Origin: Rhizobium sp. CC-YZS058
GTDB taxonomy: Bacteria > Pseudomonadota > Alphaproteobacteria > Rhizobiales > Rhizobiaceae
Direction of reading: 5' to 3'
Assembly: GCF_034720595.1 (NCBI RefSeq)
Contig: NZ_JAYESJ010000001.1
Coordinates: forward strand, 2,196,001 to 2,260,000
Length of the DNA stretch: 64,000 nt
The notes under the pieces were generated by a model that saw only the letters and a list, made by a program, of their open reading frames with translations, did not search any database and was not told the origin of the DNA. The position numbers were made by a program, and so were the translations under genes. Position 1 is the stretch's first letter. Each line of letters opens with the position of its first letter. Of the stretch, positions 36,955 through 47,175 are shown one piece after another.

Positions 36955-37249
36955 GTCCTGTCCTGTGATGCTCGCCGGGGCTCGGCGGAGGAACTCTACC
37001 GGGGGTTCAGGATCGACGCCGTGTGCGCCGACCCGCTGCAGATGCGATACACCTAACGAACGATATCGCAAATATCTTTAATTGCAATAATTCGCATATC
37101 TCTTTTAGGTTGTGCGGCGTTGTACCGCGAATTTCGGCTCCGCCACTTGACCGGCGGCAAATCACTGTCCATGTCGAGGCATCGATAGTTCCGGCCCGCC
37201 CGCAAAATCTGGGCGGAGACCCTTGAAGGGCTTCTCAACACTCATGACC

Positions 37250-39982
37250 ATGAATGTCGTCGTCGTCGAATCGCCGGCCAAGGCCAAGACGATCAACAAA
37301 TATCTTGGTCCCGGCTACAAGGTTCTGGCCTCCTTCGGCCATGTGCGCGACCTCCCGGCCAAGGACGGGTCCGTCCGACCGGACGAGGACTTCGCCATGT
37401 CGTGGGAAGTCGACAGCGCGTCGGCCAAGCGTTTGGCCGATATCGGTGCGGCACTGAAGGGCTCCGACGGCCTGATCCTGGCGACCGACCCGGATCGCGA
37501 AGGCGAGGCCATTTCCTGGCATGTCCTCGATCTTTTGAAGAAGAAGAAGCTGATCGGCGACAAGCCGGTCAAGCGCGTCGTCTTCAACGCGATCACCAAG
37601 AAGGCCGTGCTGGAAGCCATGGCCAATCCGCGCGATATCGACGTGCCGCTGGTCGATGCCTATCTCGCCCGCCGCGCGCTCGATTATCTGGTCGGCTTCA
37701 ACCTTTCGCCGGTTCTCTGGCGCAAGCTGCCCGGTGCCCGCTCCGCCGGTCGTGTCCAATCCGTCGCGCTGCGGCTGGTCTGCGACCGGGAGTCCGAGAT
37801 CGAGCGCTTCGTTTCGGAGGAGTACTGGAACATCTCCGCTCTGCTGCGCACCCCGCGTGGAGAGAGCTTCGAGGCGCGCCTTGTCTCGGAAAACGGCAAG
37901 CGCCTCGGCCCGCGCGCCGTTTCGAATGGAGAGCAGGCCTCCGCTTTGAAGGCTATGCTTGAAGGCGCATCCTACGTGGTGGACAGCGTCGAGGCGAAGC
38001 CGGTCAAGCGCAACCCTTCGCCGCCCTTCACCACCTCGACCCTTCAGCAGGCCGCCTCCTCCAAGCTCGGTTTTTCCGCCTCCCGCACCATGCAGGTGGC
38101 GCAGCGGCTCTATGAGGGCATCGACCTCGGCGGCGAGACGGTGGGTCTCATCACCTATATGCGAACCGATGGCGTGCAGATGGCCGGCGAGGCGATCGAT
38201 GCGGCCCGCAAGGCGATCGGCGAGCAGTTCGGCGCCCGCTATGTGCCGGACAAGCCGCGTATCTACTCCACCAAGGCCAAGAATGCCCAGGAAGCGCACG
38301 AGGCGATCCGCCCCACCGATTTCAACCGCACGCCGGACCAGGTGAGGCGCTTCCTCGATGCCGACCAGCTGCGCCTCTACGACCTGATCTGGAAACGCGG
38401 CATCGCCAGCCAGATGGCCGGCGCCGAGATTGAACGGACGACGGTGGAAATCACCGCGGATGCGAGCGGCGGCAAGGCCGGCCTTCGCGCGGTCGGCTCG
38501 GTCATCCGCTTCGACGGCTTCATCGCCGCCTATACCGACCAGCGCGAAGAAGGCGAACCGGCCGGAGACGAGGGCGAGGACGATGGCCGCCTGCCGGAGA
38601 TCAACGCCCGCGAGGCGCTGGCCCGCGAGAAGGTCAATGCCTCCCAGCATTTCACCGAACCGCCGCCGCGCTATTCGGAAGCAAGCCTGATCAAGAAGAT
38701 GGAAGAGCTCGGCATCGGCCGTCCCTCCACCTATGCCGCGACGCTCGCCACGCTGCGCGACCGCGAATATGTGACGATCGACAAGCGCAAGCTGATCCCC
38801 GAGGCCAAGGGCCGGCTCGTCACCGCCTTCCTCGAAAGCTTCTTCCAGCGCTATGTCGAATATGACTTCACGGCCTCGCTCGAGGAGAAGCTCGACCAGA
38901 TCTCGGCCGGCGAGCTGAACTGGAAGGACGTGCTGCGCGACTTCTGGAAGGACTTCTTCGCCCAGATCGAGGACACCAAGGAGCTGCGCGTCACCAACGT
39001 GCTCGACGCCTTGAACGAAGAGCTGGCGCCGCTGGTCTTTCCGAAGCGCGAGGACGGCAGCGATCCGCGCATCTGCCAGGTCTGCGGCACGGGCAAGCTG
39101 TCGCTGAAGCTCGGCAAGTACGGCGCCTTCGTCGGCTGCTCCAACTATCCGGACTGCAACTTTACCCGTCAGCTTTCCTCCGATGGCGATGCCGAGGCCC
39201 AGGCCTCGAACGAGCCGCAGTCGCTTGGCAAGGACCCGCATACGGACGAAGAGATCACGCTGCGCTCGGGTCGCTTCGGCCCGTACGTCCAACGCGGCGA
39301 AGGCAAGGATGCCAAGCGCTCGAGCCTGCCGAAGGGCTGGACACCGGCAAGCGTCGACCACGAGAAGGCCGTCGCCCTGCTCTCGCTGCCGCGCGACATC
39401 GGAAAGCATCCCGAAAGCGGCAAGATGATTTCTTCCGGCCTCGGCCGGTACGGGCCCTTCGTGTTGCATGACGGGAAATACGCCAATCTGGAAACGATCG
39501 AGGACGTGTTCTCGATCGGCCTCAACCGCGCGGTCTCCGTACTGGCCGACAAGCAGTCCAAGGCCGGTGCCGGCCGCGGGGCGGCGGTTGCGGCGCTGAA
39601 GGAGCTGGGCGAGCATCCGGATGGCGGCGCGATCACCGTGCGTGATGGCCGCTACGGGCCCTATGTCAACTGGGGCAAGGTCAATGCCACCCTGCCCAAG
39701 GGCAAGGATCCGGCCTCGGTCACGCTGGAGGAAGCCCTGCCGCTTCTGGCGGAACGGGCAGCCAAGAGCGGCGTGAAGACGCCGAAAAAGGCGGCCGCCA
39801 AGACCAGCAAGGCCAAGACGACCAAAGCCAAGGCTGCCGAGGCTGACGGCGAGGTCAAGCCCGCCAAGGCAACGAAGGCCAAGACAGCCGGCAAGAGCGC
39901 CGCATCGAAGACGAGTGGCGCCAAGACGACAGCGAAACCGGCAGCGGCGAAGAAGACCGCCGCGAAGGCGAAGAAGGACTGA
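37250..39982 (+). CDS. topA: DNA topoisomerase I
   Basis: TopA relaxes negative supercoils. The 910-residue product from MNVVVVESPAKAKT has the Toprim domain with ATDPDREGEAISWH, the catalytic Tyr303 in GLITYMRTDG, and RPSTYA. A zinc ribbon CQVCGTGKLSLKLGKYGAF...CSNYPDC follows near residue 610, then several small repeats containing GRYGPFV/YV. The end is a Lys/Ala-rich tail of about 60 residues. Two in-frame starts lie a few codons upstream (37244 ATG, 37223 TTG). It is followed five bases later by rnr. Confidence 0.97.
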   Translation: MNVVVVESPAKAKTINKYLGPGYKVLASFGHVRDLPAKDGSVRPDEDFAMSWEVDSASAKRLADIGAALKGSDGLILATDPDREGEAISWHVLDLLKKKKLIGDKPVKRVVFNAITKKAVLEAMANPRDIDVPLVDAYLARRALDYLVGFNLSPVLWRKLPGARSAGRVQSVALRLVCDRESEIERFVSEEYWNISALLRTPRGESFEARLVSENGKRLGPRAVSNGEQASALKAMLEGASYVVDSVEAKPVKRNPSPPFTTSTLQQAASSKLGFSASRTMQVAQRLYEGIDLGGETVGLITYMRTDGVQMAGEAIDAARKAIGEQFGARYVPDKPRIYSTKAKNAQEAHEAIRPTDFNRTPDQVRRFLDADQLRLYDLIWKRGIASQMAGAEIERTTVEITADASGGKAGLRAVGSVIRFDGFIAAYTDQREEGEPAGDEGEDDGRLPEINAREALAREKVNASQHFTEPPPRYSEASLIKKMEELGIGRPSTYAATLATLRDREYVTIDKRKLIPEAKGRLVTAFLESFFQRYVEYDFTASLEEKLDQISAGELNWKDVLRDFWKDFFAQIEDTKELRVTNVLDALNEELAPLVFPKREDGSDPRICQVCGTGKLSLKLGKYGAFVGCSNYPDCNFTRQLSSDGDAEAQASNEPQSLGKDPHTDEEITLRSGRFGPYVQRGEGKDAKRSSLPKGWTPASVDHEKAVALLSLPRDIGKHPESGKMISSGLGRYGPFVLHDGKYANLETIEDVFSIGLNRAVSVLADKQSKAGAGRGAAVAALKELGEHPDGGAITVRDGRYGPYVNWGKVNATLPKGKDPASVTLEEALPLLAERAAKSGVKTPKKAAAKTSKAKTTKAKAAEADGEVKPAKATKAKTAGKSAASKTSGAKTTAKPAAAKKTAAKAKKD

Positions 39983-39987
39983 AACCC

Positions 39988-42357
39988 GTGAGCAAGCTTC
40001 CCCGCGATGGCAAGGAACGGACCGGCAAGCCATCGGTCCGCCTCGGCCGGGCGGCGAAGGTCGCCCGTCTCCCCGCCGAGACCGTGATCATTCACGGTGC
40101 CGTCCCGCCACGCGATGTGCTGATGCAGTTCATCGCCGAAAACCCGGACCGCGCCTCCAAGCGCGAGATCGCCAAGGCGTTCGGGCTGAAGGGCGAGGCG
40201 CGCGTCGAGCTGAAGGCGGCGCTGCGGGCGCTGGAGGATGACGGGCTCGTCGAAAAGACCCGCAAGACGCTGACGCGTCCGGGCGCCCTGCCCCCGGTGG
40301 CGCTGCTCGACATTACGACACGCGACAAGGATGGCGAGCTGATCGCCCGTCCCGCCGAATGGCCGGAGGATGCCGGCGTGGCGCCCGCCGTGCTGGTGCG
40401 CCAGTCGAGCGCGCAGAAGGCCAAGGGCAAGACGCCGGTCGGCGGGCTGGGCGACCGCGTGCTCGCCAAGATCTTCCCGAACAAGGACGCGACCGGGCCG
40501 GCCTACACCGCCCGGATCATCAAGGTCCTCAACCGTCGTCGCAGCGCCAATGCGGCGCTCGGCGTGTTCCGGGCCATGCCGGGCGGCACCGGCCGCATCA
40601 TGCCGATCGACAAGCGCGGCGAGGAGCTTCAGGTAGAGGCCTCCGGTGTCGGCGAGGCGAAGGACGGCGATCTCGTCGAGGTCGATGTGTCGCGCACCGG
40701 CCGCTTCGGCCTGGCGCGGGCGGAGGTGAAGTCCATCATCGGCTCGGTGGCCTCGGAGAAGGCGATCTCCATGATCGCCATCCATGCCCATTCGATCCCC
40801 TATATCTTCCCCGACAGCGTGCTGCGCGAAGCCGACGCCGCCGGCCCGGCCAGCATGGTCAAGCGCGAGGACTGGCGGACCCTGCCGCTGATCACCATCG
40901 ATCCCGCCGACGCCAAGGACCATGACGACGCGGTCTATGCCGAGCCGGACACGGCAGAGGAGAATGCGGGCGGCGTGATCGTGACGGTCGCGATCGCCGA
41001 TGTCTCCTGGTATGTGCGTCCGAAGTCGGCGCTCGACCAGGAGGCGCTGAAGCGCGGCAACTCGGTCTATTTTCCGGACCGTGTCGTGCCCATGCTGCCC
41101 GAGCGGATTTCCAACGAGCTCTGCTCGCTCAAGGAGAATGTCGACCGGCCGGCGCTCGCCGTGCGCATGCGCTTCACCAGGGAAGGCCGCAAGCTCGGCC
41201 ACAGCTTCCACCGCATCATGATGCGCAGCGCCGCCAAGCTCTCCTACAGCCAGGCGCAGGCGGCGATCGACGGGCAGCCGGACGACAAGACGGGGCCGCT
41301 GCTGGAACCCATCCTGAAGCCGCTGTGGGACGCCTACCGCATCCTCACCATCGGCCGCGACCGGCGCCAGCCGCTCGAGCTGAACATGCCCGAGCGAAAG
41401 ATCCTGCTGAAGCCCGATGGCACGGTCGACCGTGTTTTCGTGCCCGACCGCCTCGACGCCCACAGGCTGATCGAGGAGATGATGATTCAGGCCAATGTCG
41501 CCGCCGCCGAGACGCTGGAAGCCAAGCGTCAGCCACTCGTCTACCGGGTCCATGATGCGCCGTCGCTCGCCAAGCAGGAGACGCTGCGCGAATTCCTGGC
41601 CACGCTCGAGCTCTCGCTCGTCAAGGGCGGCAACATGCGCGCCAACCATTTCAACGGCATCCTCTCGAAGGCCGAGGGCAAGGCCTATGAGACGATGGTC
41701 AACGAGATGGTGCTGCGCTCGCAGAGCCAGGCGGTCTATAGCCCTGAGAACATCGGCCATTTCGGCCTCAACCTGATGAAATACGCCCATTTCACCTCGC
41801 CGATCCGCCGCTACGCCGACCTGATCGTGCATCGCGCCCTGGTCGGCGCCCTGCATTTGGGCGAAGGCGGCATCACGCCGGCCGAGGAGGGCGCGCTCGA
41901 CGACATCGCCGCCGAGATCTCCACCTTCGAGCGCCGCGCCATGGCGGCCGAGCGCGACACGGTCGACCGGCTGATCGCCCATCACCTCAGCGCCCGCATC
42001 AACGAGGAGTTCGACGGCCGCGTTTCCGGCGTGACGAAAGCCGGACTTTTCATCTCCCTGCCACAGTATGGCGCCGATGGCTTTGTACCGGTGTCCACGC
42101 TCGGCCGGGATTACTACATCTATGACGAGGCTCATCAGGCGCTGACCGGCGAGAAGACCGGCCTCGGCTACCGGCTGGGCGATACGGTGCGGGTGAAGCT
42201 GGTGGAGGCCGTGCCGCTTGCCGGCGCACTGCGTTTCGAAATGCTGAGCGAGGGCCGCAAGCTGCCGACGGCGGTGCGGTCCTTCCACAAGGCCACGCGG
42301 CGCGACCGCAGCCCGGCCCGCAAACCCGGCACCCGGCCGCCGCGCGGCCGACGGTAA
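39988..42357 (+). CDS. rnr: Ribonuclease R
   Basis: RNase R is a processive 3'-5' exonuclease able to degrade structured RNA. The 789-residue product starts at a GTG five bases after topA. An N-terminal winged-helix region is followed by cold-shock domains and the RNB domain, with TIDPADAKDHDDAVYA holding the metal Asp residues. FTSPIRRYADLIVHR and a C-terminal S1 domain (about 675-755) follow, then a short basic tail. The domain order is standard. Confidence 0.96.
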   Translation: MSKLPRDGKERTGKPSVRLGRAAKVARLPAETVIIHGAVPPRDVLMQFIAENPDRASKREIAKAFGLKGEARVELKAALRALEDDGLVEKTRKTLTRPGALPPVALLDITTRDKDGELIARPAEWPEDAGVAPAVLVRQSSAQKAKGKTPVGGLGDRVLAKIFPNKDATGPAYTARIIKVLNRRRSANAALGVFRAMPGGTGRIMPIDKRGEELQVEASGVGEAKDGDLVEVDVSRTGRFGLARAEVKSIIGSVASEKAISMIAIHAHSIPYIFPDSVLREADAAGPASMVKREDWRTLPLITIDPADAKDHDDAVYAEPDTAEENAGGVIVTVAIADVSWYVRPKSALDQEALKRGNSVYFPDRVVPMLPERISNELCSLKENVDRPALAVRMRFTREGRKLGHSFHRIMMRSAAKLSYSQAQAAIDGQPDDKTGPLLEPILKPLWDAYRILTIGRDRRQPLELNMPERKILLKPDGTVDRVFVPDRLDAHRLIEEMMIQANVAAAETLEAKRQPLVYRVHDAPSLAKQETLREFLATLELSLVKGGNMRANHFNGILSKAEGKAYETMVNEMVLRSQSQAVYSPENIGHFGLNLMKYAHFTSPIRRYADLIVHRALVGALHLGEGGITPAEEGALDDIAAEISTFERRAMAAERDTVDRLIAHHLSARINEEFDGRVSGVTKAGLFISLPQYGADGFVPVSTLGRDYYIYDEAHQALTGEKTGLGYRLGDTVRVKLVEAVPLAGALRFEMLSEGRKLPTAVRSFHKATRRDRSPARKPGTRPPRGRR

Positions 42358-42370
42358 GTCAGGAGACCCG

Positions 42371-42835
42371 ATGGACGACCAGACCGACCGCCGCCCCCAC
42401 GATCTGACACTCGGCGGCGACGCGCCGGAGCCCCGGCCTGTCGCCCGCTCCATCCGCCGCGGCGTGTTCAACCGCTGCCCGAAATGTGGCGAGGGACGGC
42501 TCTTTTCCGGCTTCCTGCGCAGCGTCGATCAATGCGCAGTGTGCGGCGAGCAGCTGGACCATCACCGGGCCGACGATTTCCCGCCCTATATCGTCATCTT
42601 CGTCATCGGCCATATCGTCGTGGCAGGCTATCTGGCCACCGAGCTGACGCTCACGCTGTCGAGCTGGGGCCAGCTGGCGATCTGGGTCCCTGTGGCGATC
42701 GTGCTGTCGCTTTTGTTGATGCAGCCCGCCAAGGGCGGTGTCATCGGCCTGCAATGGGCCTTGCGTATGCACGGGTTCAGTGGAGAAGACGACCAGCCGG
42801 CGGACCTCTTGTCGCCGCGAGACGATGCGCGATGA
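42371..42835 (+). CDS. DUF983 zinc-ribbon membrane protein
   Basis: The 154-residue product has a short N-terminal region, a CPKC...CAVC zinc-ribbon pair (about residues 37-59, with GEGRLFSGFL between) and two membrane segments (about 72-95 and 100-118), with DFPPYIVIFVIGHIVV between ribbon and membrane. This is the DUF983 pattern. Function is unknown, though members have been linked to cytochrome oxidase assembly. AGGAGA precedes the ATG; the gene overlaps the next by ATGA. Confidence 0.92.
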   Translation: MDDQTDRRPHDLTLGGDAPEPRPVARSIRRGVFNRCPKCGEGRLFSGFLRSVDQCAVCGEQLDHHRADDFPPYIVIFVIGHIVVAGYLATELTLTLSSWGQLAIWVPVAIVLSLLLMQPAKGGVIGLQWALRMHGFSGEDDQPADLLSPRDDAR

Positions 42836-43524
42836 TCAACCGGTTGGAGCGGATGGAGGCCACGCCGATCACGGCGCGTCGCGCAGCCTTGCGCCCGCGC
42901 GAGGCTGCGGCGCTGATGCTGATCAGCCGCGCCGGCGCCGAGCCGAAGGTTCTCGTCGGCCGCCGCTCCTCCGCCCATGTCTTCATGCCGGACGTCTACG
43001 TCTTCCCCGGCGGGCGCCGCGATGCGGGCGATCATCGCCTCCCCTATGAGAGCGACCTTGCGCCGGAGGTGCTCGCCCGCCTTCGGCGGCTGGGGCTCAG
43101 CGCAACGCGGGCCCGGGCGCTGGCGCTGGCCGCCATTCGCGAGATGCACGAGGAAACGGGGCTCATCGTCGGCGGCGCGCGCGAGGGGGTTGCCCTGCCC
43201 CTCTCCGCCGGTCTCAAGCATCTGCGCTATATCGCCCGTGCGGTGACTCCGCCCGGCCATCCCCGCCGCTATGACACGCATTTCTTCGCGCTTTTTGCCG
43301 ACGAGGTCGGCATCGACCCGGCGAGCGCGCGCGACAGCGACGAGCTGTCCGACCTGCGGCTCGTCTCGATCGCCGATCCCTCGCCGGTCGCGGTGCCCGA
43401 CATCACCCGCACCGTGCTCTCGGCGCTTGCCGAACGACTTTCAGCCGATCCGGAGTTGGGCTTCGAGGCACCGGCACCCTATTTCCACGTGCGTCATGGA
43501 CGCTTCATCCGCGACCTACTGTGA
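42832..43524 (+). CDS. NUDIX hydrolase
   Basis: The 230-residue product has a NUDIX box spread over FPGGRRDAG and AAIREMHEETGLIVGG, with the REMHEETG core intact. The extended N-terminal region before the box and the GHPRRYDTHFFALFADEVG segment suggest the CoA-diphosphatase-like or related branch rather than MutT. The substrate is unknown. It is translationally coupled to the DUF983 gene by an ATGA overlap. Confidence 0.88.
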   Translation: MINRLERMEATPITARRAALRPREAAALMLISRAGAEPKVLVGRRSSAHVFMPDVYVFPGGRRDAGDHRLPYESDLAPEVLARLRRLGLSATRARALALAAIREMHEETGLIVGGAREGVALPLSAGLKHLRYIARAVTPPGHPRRYDTHFFALFADEVGIDPASARDSDELSDLRLVSIADPSPVAVPDITRTVLSALAERLSADPELGFEAPAPYFHVRHGRFIRDLL

Positions 43525-43533
43525 GGACACCGA

Positions 43534-44718
43534 ATGTCTGATCCATCCCCCGGCAAGACCCTGCCGGTTGAGGAGATCCACTGGCTATCGCTGATCGCCG
43601 CCCTGGCGGCGGTGACGACCGTCGGCATCGCCATCGGCCTCGGCGTGCCGCTGCTGTCGATCATGATGGAGAAGCGCGGCATCTCCTCGACGCTGATCGG
43701 GCTCAACTCCACCGTGGCCGGCCTTGCCTCCATGGTCGCAGCCTCCTTCACCACCCGCCTCGCCCATCGATTCGGCGTCGCGCCGGTCATGGTCTTCTCG
43801 GTGTTCATGGCGGCGCTGCCGGCGCTCGGCTTCTACTTCGTCGACAATTTCTGGCTCTGGTTTCCGCTGCGCATCGTCTTCCAGAGCGGCATCACGATTC
43901 TCTTCGTGCTCTCCGAGTTCTGGATCAATGCCACCGCCCCCTCGCATCGGCGTGGCCTGGTCTTCGGCATCTACGGCACGGTGCTCTCGCTCGGCTTCGC
44001 GACCGGCCCGCTGCTCTTCTCGATCCTCGGCAGCGAGGGCATTCTCCCCTTTGCCGTCGGGGCCGGCATCATCACGCTGGCCGCGATCCCGATCATCATC
44101 GCCCGGCGGGAAAGCCCGATCATCCACGAAATGCCAGAGATGCATTTCCTGCGCTATGTCTTCATGGTGCCGATGGCGACCGCCGCGGTCTTCGTGTTCG
44201 GGGCCGTCGAATATGGCGGGCTCTCGCTCTTTCCGGTCTATGGCACGCGCATGGGCTTCACCGAATCGCAGGCCGCGCTGCTGCTCACCATCATGGGTGT
44301 CGGCAATCTGATCTTCCAGATTCCGCTCGGCCTGCTCTCCGACCATATGCGCGACCGCAGAAAGCTGTTGATAGCGCTGACGGTGATCGGCTTCGTGGGG
44401 GCGCTCTCGCTTCCCTGGCTGGCGCTGCACTGGGCGACGCTCGCGGTCGTGCTGCTGCTGTTCGGCGGTATCGTCTCGGGCCTCTATACGATCGGCCTCA
44501 GCCATCTCGGCTCCCGCCTGCACGGGCCGGAGCTCGCGGCCGCCAATGCGGCCTTCGTCTTCTGCTATGCGCTGGGAACGGTGGCGGGACCCCAGGTGAT
44601 CGGCACCTCGATGGATCTGTTCGGAAACCAGGGCTTTGCCTGGTCGATTGCCGGTTTCTTCGGTCTTTACATCCTGCTCTCCCTGCTCCGCCTCGTCTAT
44701 AACCCGAAACGGGCTTGA
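43534..44718 (+). CDS. MFS transporter
   Basis: The 394-residue product has about twelve membrane segments in two halves. Between the first pairs lies a DxxGxR-like loop ([11 protein letters not shown]) and after the middle a loop [34 protein letters not shown] and [22 protein letters not shown] are typical of the small-molecule and YcaD-like branch. The substrate is unknown. GAGGAC lies before the ATG; the gene starts nine bases after the NUDIX gene and probably ends the topA-rnr operon. Confidence 0.86.
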   Translation: MSDPSPGKTLPVEEIHWLSLIAALAAVTTVGIAIGLGVPLLSIMMEKRGISSTLIGLNSTVAGLASMVAASFTTRLAHRFGVAPVMVFSVFMAALPALGFYFVDNFWLWFPLRIVFQSGITILFVLSEFWINATAPSHRRGLVFGIYGTVLSLGFATGPLLFSILGSEGILPFAVGAGIITLAAIPIIIARRESPIIHEMPEMHFLRYVFMVPMATAAVFVFGAVEYGGLSLFPVYGTRMGFTESQAALLLTIMGVGNLIFQIPLGLLSDHMRDRRKLLIALTVIGFVGALSLPWLALHWATLAVVLLLFGGIVSGLYTIGLSHLGSRLHGPELAAANAAFVFCYALGTVAGPQVIGTSMDLFGNQGFAWSIAGFFGLYILLSLLRLVYNPKRA

Positions 44719-44806
44719 CATTTCGGGCGCGATTTGTAGTTTCGCGCCACGTTCGCCGGGGCCTTCTCACGAAGTCCGGCTTCTTTTTTTCAAAGGCAGG
44801 ACGACC

Positions 44807-44974
44807 ATGGCGAAAGCTGCAAAAATCAAGATCAAGCTGCTGTCGACGGCCGACACCGGCTTCTTCTACGTGACTTCGAAGAACAGCCGCACGATGACCG
44901 ACAAGATGACCAAGACCAAGTATGACCCGGTCGTCCGCAAGCACGTGGAATTCAAGGAAACGAAGATCAAGTAA
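44807..44974 (+). CDS. rpmG: 50S ribosomal protein L33
   Basis: The 55-residue basic product starting [20 protein letters not shown] and containing [14 protein letters not shown] is L33 of the large ribosomal subunit. It lacks the Cys pairs of the zinc-binding form. An AGGA-type site precedes the ATG. A strong terminator follows, so it is the end of a transcript. Confidence 0.97.
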   Translation: MAKAAKIKIKLLSTADTGFFYVTSKNSRTMTDKMTKTKYDPVVRKHVEFKETKIK

Positions 44975-45010
44975 GCTCTTCGCGTTCCGGGTCGTTCGAG
45001 ACCCGCAAAG

Positions 45011-45041
45011 AGGCGCCGGCAGCTCTGCCAGGCGCCTTTTT
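45011..45041 (+). terminator. Rho-independent terminator after rpmG
   Basis: AGGCGCCGGCAG at 45011-45022 pairs with CTGCCAGGCGCCT at 45025-45037 (one bulged A) over a two-base loop, and a T-run follows. It lies 37 bases after the rpmG stop. Confidence 0.9.
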
Positions 45042-45684
45042 CTTTGCCTGGAGCACGGGGGGCCGTGCGGGCTCAACATTACGGTGATGGCGGCAGCGCT
45101 CTTGCTTGTCGTCCGATCATGATCAGCGGGGAGCAACCATTTCCCAAAACAAAACGCCGCTCGGCCCGGCAGGCAGAACGGCGTTGTGTTCGATAGGATG
45201 TCGGCTGGCACGCGGCGGCACGAGGAACCGTCTTGCATACCAGCCGACAAACCCCACGACCCAGGAGATGCGGCGGACCTGAGCATCATGGGGTAAGTCT
45301 TGCCCCGAAAGGCAGAAGCAATGCTGATGACAATGACTGAGAAATTGCGAAGGTCAACGTTTTCTTAAAAGAACCACGCCCTTGCGTTCGTTTGTGGTTA
45401 ATTTCAAGACACTAGAGCCGAGCCGGAATGCTGTGCCACAACGGCGCGCGCTCTTTCCCCTCTTCGCCCTTCGCCACAGCGGACCGGTGCAAGCCCTTGT
45501 TGCAGATGGTTTTTTGCAAAAACCTGCGGAACAACCGAGAAGCGAATAGGAGAATGCCCAGTTCGCGTCGCCTCGCACGCCGAATATTGTATACATTCAA
45601 GCCTCTAGCGGGCGCCGAGGCCCGCCGGCCAGCGAAATCCCACCGCATGCTGTGGAAAACGCGGCTGGTGCGCGACTCACTCGA
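45042..45684. other. Intergenic region between rpmG and pleD
   Basis: About 640 bases hold a structured block with a minus-strand terminator (45143-45300, described separately). A further inverted repeat GGTTTTTTGCAAAAACC lies at 45508-45524. No coding frame here has a ribosome site or a recognisable product. Base use is more AT-rich between 45300 and 45420 than in neighbouring genes. Confidence 0.5.
45143..45300 (-). ncRNA. Candidate structured small RNA
   Basis: Read on the minus strand, three hairpins follow each other. Stem A pairs ACCCCA (45251-45256) with TGGGGT (45289-45294). Stem B is a 15-base stem pairing positions 45199-45213 with 45235-45249 (two G-U pairs). The terminator pairs AACGCCG (45185-45179) with CGGCGTT (45159-45153) and ends in TTTTGTTTT. 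The loops of A and B are pyrimidine-rich (ATCTCCTGG, GGTTCCTCG), as in rhizobial trans-acting RNAs that block ribosome sites. Because the hairpins are symmetric, the strand is chosen by the T-run. A -35-like TTGACC lies at 45358-45353, but no good -10 was found. Confidence 0.4.
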
Positions 45685-47049
45685 TCACGCGGCGGCTGCA
45701 ACCACCTGATTCCGCCCATTGCGCTTGGCCTGATAGAGCGCGGTGTCCGCACGCTTCATCAAGCCCTCCGGCGTATCGCCCGGCAGGAAGCTCGCCAGCC
45801 CGAGCGAGGCGGTGATGGAAAGCGACAGCGCACCGTTATCGATAAGGAACGGCTGACTTTCGATCGTGTGCCGCAGGCGCTCGGCGATGCCGCTGGCTGC
45901 CGCCCCATCCGTGTCCGGCATGACGAGCACGAACTCCTCGCCCCCGAAGCGGCAGGCAAGGTCTGCTCCGCGCACGACGGAGCGGATGCGGCGCGCGAAC
46001 TCGCGCAGAACCTCGTCGCCCACATCATGGCCATGGCTGTCATTGACGCTCTTGAATCGGTCGATATCGGTCATGCAGACGGTGAGCGCGCGGTTGCGCT
46101 GGGCGGCGCGCTCCATCAGGAGGCGGATGTGGCTGTCGAGATAGCGGCGATTGTGAAGCCCGGTCAGCCCATCCGTCACGGCGAGCTCGATCGTCTGGTG
46201 AAGGCTCGCGCGCAGCCGGTCATTGCACTGCTTGCGGCGAATCTGGGTCAGGCTGCGGGCCATGAGCTCGTTGGGTTCGATCGGCCGCATCAGATAGTCG
46301 GTGACGCCGAGGTCCAGCGCGCGGACCAGCACCTCCTCCGCCCCCTGCTCCACCACCAGCAGAATGGGGATGTAGCGCGTGCGCTCCAGCGAGCGCAGCT
46401 GCGAGCAGAGCCGCAAAGGATCGTAATCCTCGAAATTGGCGTTGACGATGATGAGATCGAAGGCGCGCTCGGCCGCCTCGAACAGCGCTGCCTGCGGATC
46501 CGCCATGGCGGTCATCTCCGCCACCGGGCGCAACACGCGCCCGATTCGTTCCTGCGAGCTGGCGCGCGCATCGACGAGCAGAATATGGCCGGGCTCGTCC
46601 GGCCGGTCGGAGCGCAGCGCCTCCTCGAGGCCGATCGTGCGCGCCGTTTCGGCCCGCAGCCGCAGCTCGTCGCTGACATTCTTCAGCCGCACGAGGCTCT
46701 TGACCCGCGACATCAGCTGCAGATCGTTGACAGGCTTGGTCAGAAAATCATCGGCACCGGCCTTCAGACCGCGCACACGGTCGGAAGGCTGGTCAAGGGC
46801 GGTGACCATGACCACCGGAATATGCGACGTGCGGGGATTGGCCTTCAGCCGCTCGCAGACCTCGAAGCCGTCCATGCCCGGCATCATGACATCGAGCAGG
46901 ATGAGGTCGACCGGCTGACGGTCGCAAATGGCGAGGGCGGCAAAGCCGTCGGCAGCGGTCAGCACGTCGAAATACTCGGCCAGCAACCGGGCTTCGAGCA
47001 ATTTGACGTTGGCCGGAATATCGTCAACGACAAGAATGCGTGCGGTCAT
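45685..47049 (-). CDS. pleD: Response regulator/diguanylate cyclase PleD
   Basis: PleD makes c-di-GMP at the cell pole when phosphorylated and controls the change from motile to sessile cell type. The 454-residue product has a receiver domain with phospho-acceptor Asp53 (LLDVMMPG), a second receiver-like domain lacking that Asp (about 155-280) and a GGDEF domain with active GGEEF at 369-373. The inhibitory I-site RGAD lies at 360-363, so product inhibition should work. AGGAAAG lies before the ATG. It is downstream of divK on the same strand, as in many alphaproteobacteria. Confidence 0.97.
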   Translation of the reverse strand: MTARILVVDDIPANVKLLEARLLAEYFDVLTAADGFAALAICDRQPVDLILLDVMMPGMDGFEVCERLKANPRTSHIPVVMVTALDQPSDRVRGLKAGADDFLTKPVNDLQLMSRVKSLVRLKNVSDELRLRAETARTIGLEEALRSDRPDEPGHILLVDARASSQERIGRVLRPVAEMTAMADPQAALFEAAERAFDLIIVNANFEDYDPLRLCSQLRSLERTRYIPILLVVEQGAEEVLVRALDLGVTDYLMRPIEPNELMARSLTQIRRKQCNDRLRASLHQTIELAVTDGLTGLHNRRYLDSHIRLLMERAAQRNRALTVCMTDIDRFKSVNDSHGHDVGDEVLREFARRIRSVVRGADLACRFGGEEFVLVMPDTDGAAASGIAERLRHTIESQPFLIDNGALSLSITASLGLASFLPGDTPEGLMKRADTALYQAKRNGRNQVVAAAA

Positions 47050-47175
47050 GCGTTCTTTCCTGTCTGAGCCCTGCAGCCGAAAAATGGCGCAGCATTTGGC
47101 CTCGAGAAGCCGCCATCATGGCGGCCCGTGTGTCAATGAATGAGCTCGGCAGGGCTCTCGCCCCCAAGGAACGGA

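Noticed and set aside
37235..42471. Long minus-strand frames opposite topA and rnr
   Set aside because: Antisense shadows of strongly conserved genes, rich in Arg, Gly and Leu without domain motifs.
45354..45648. Short minus-strand frames between rpmG and pleD
   Set aside because: They overlap each other in two frames, have no ribosome site and no recognisable product.
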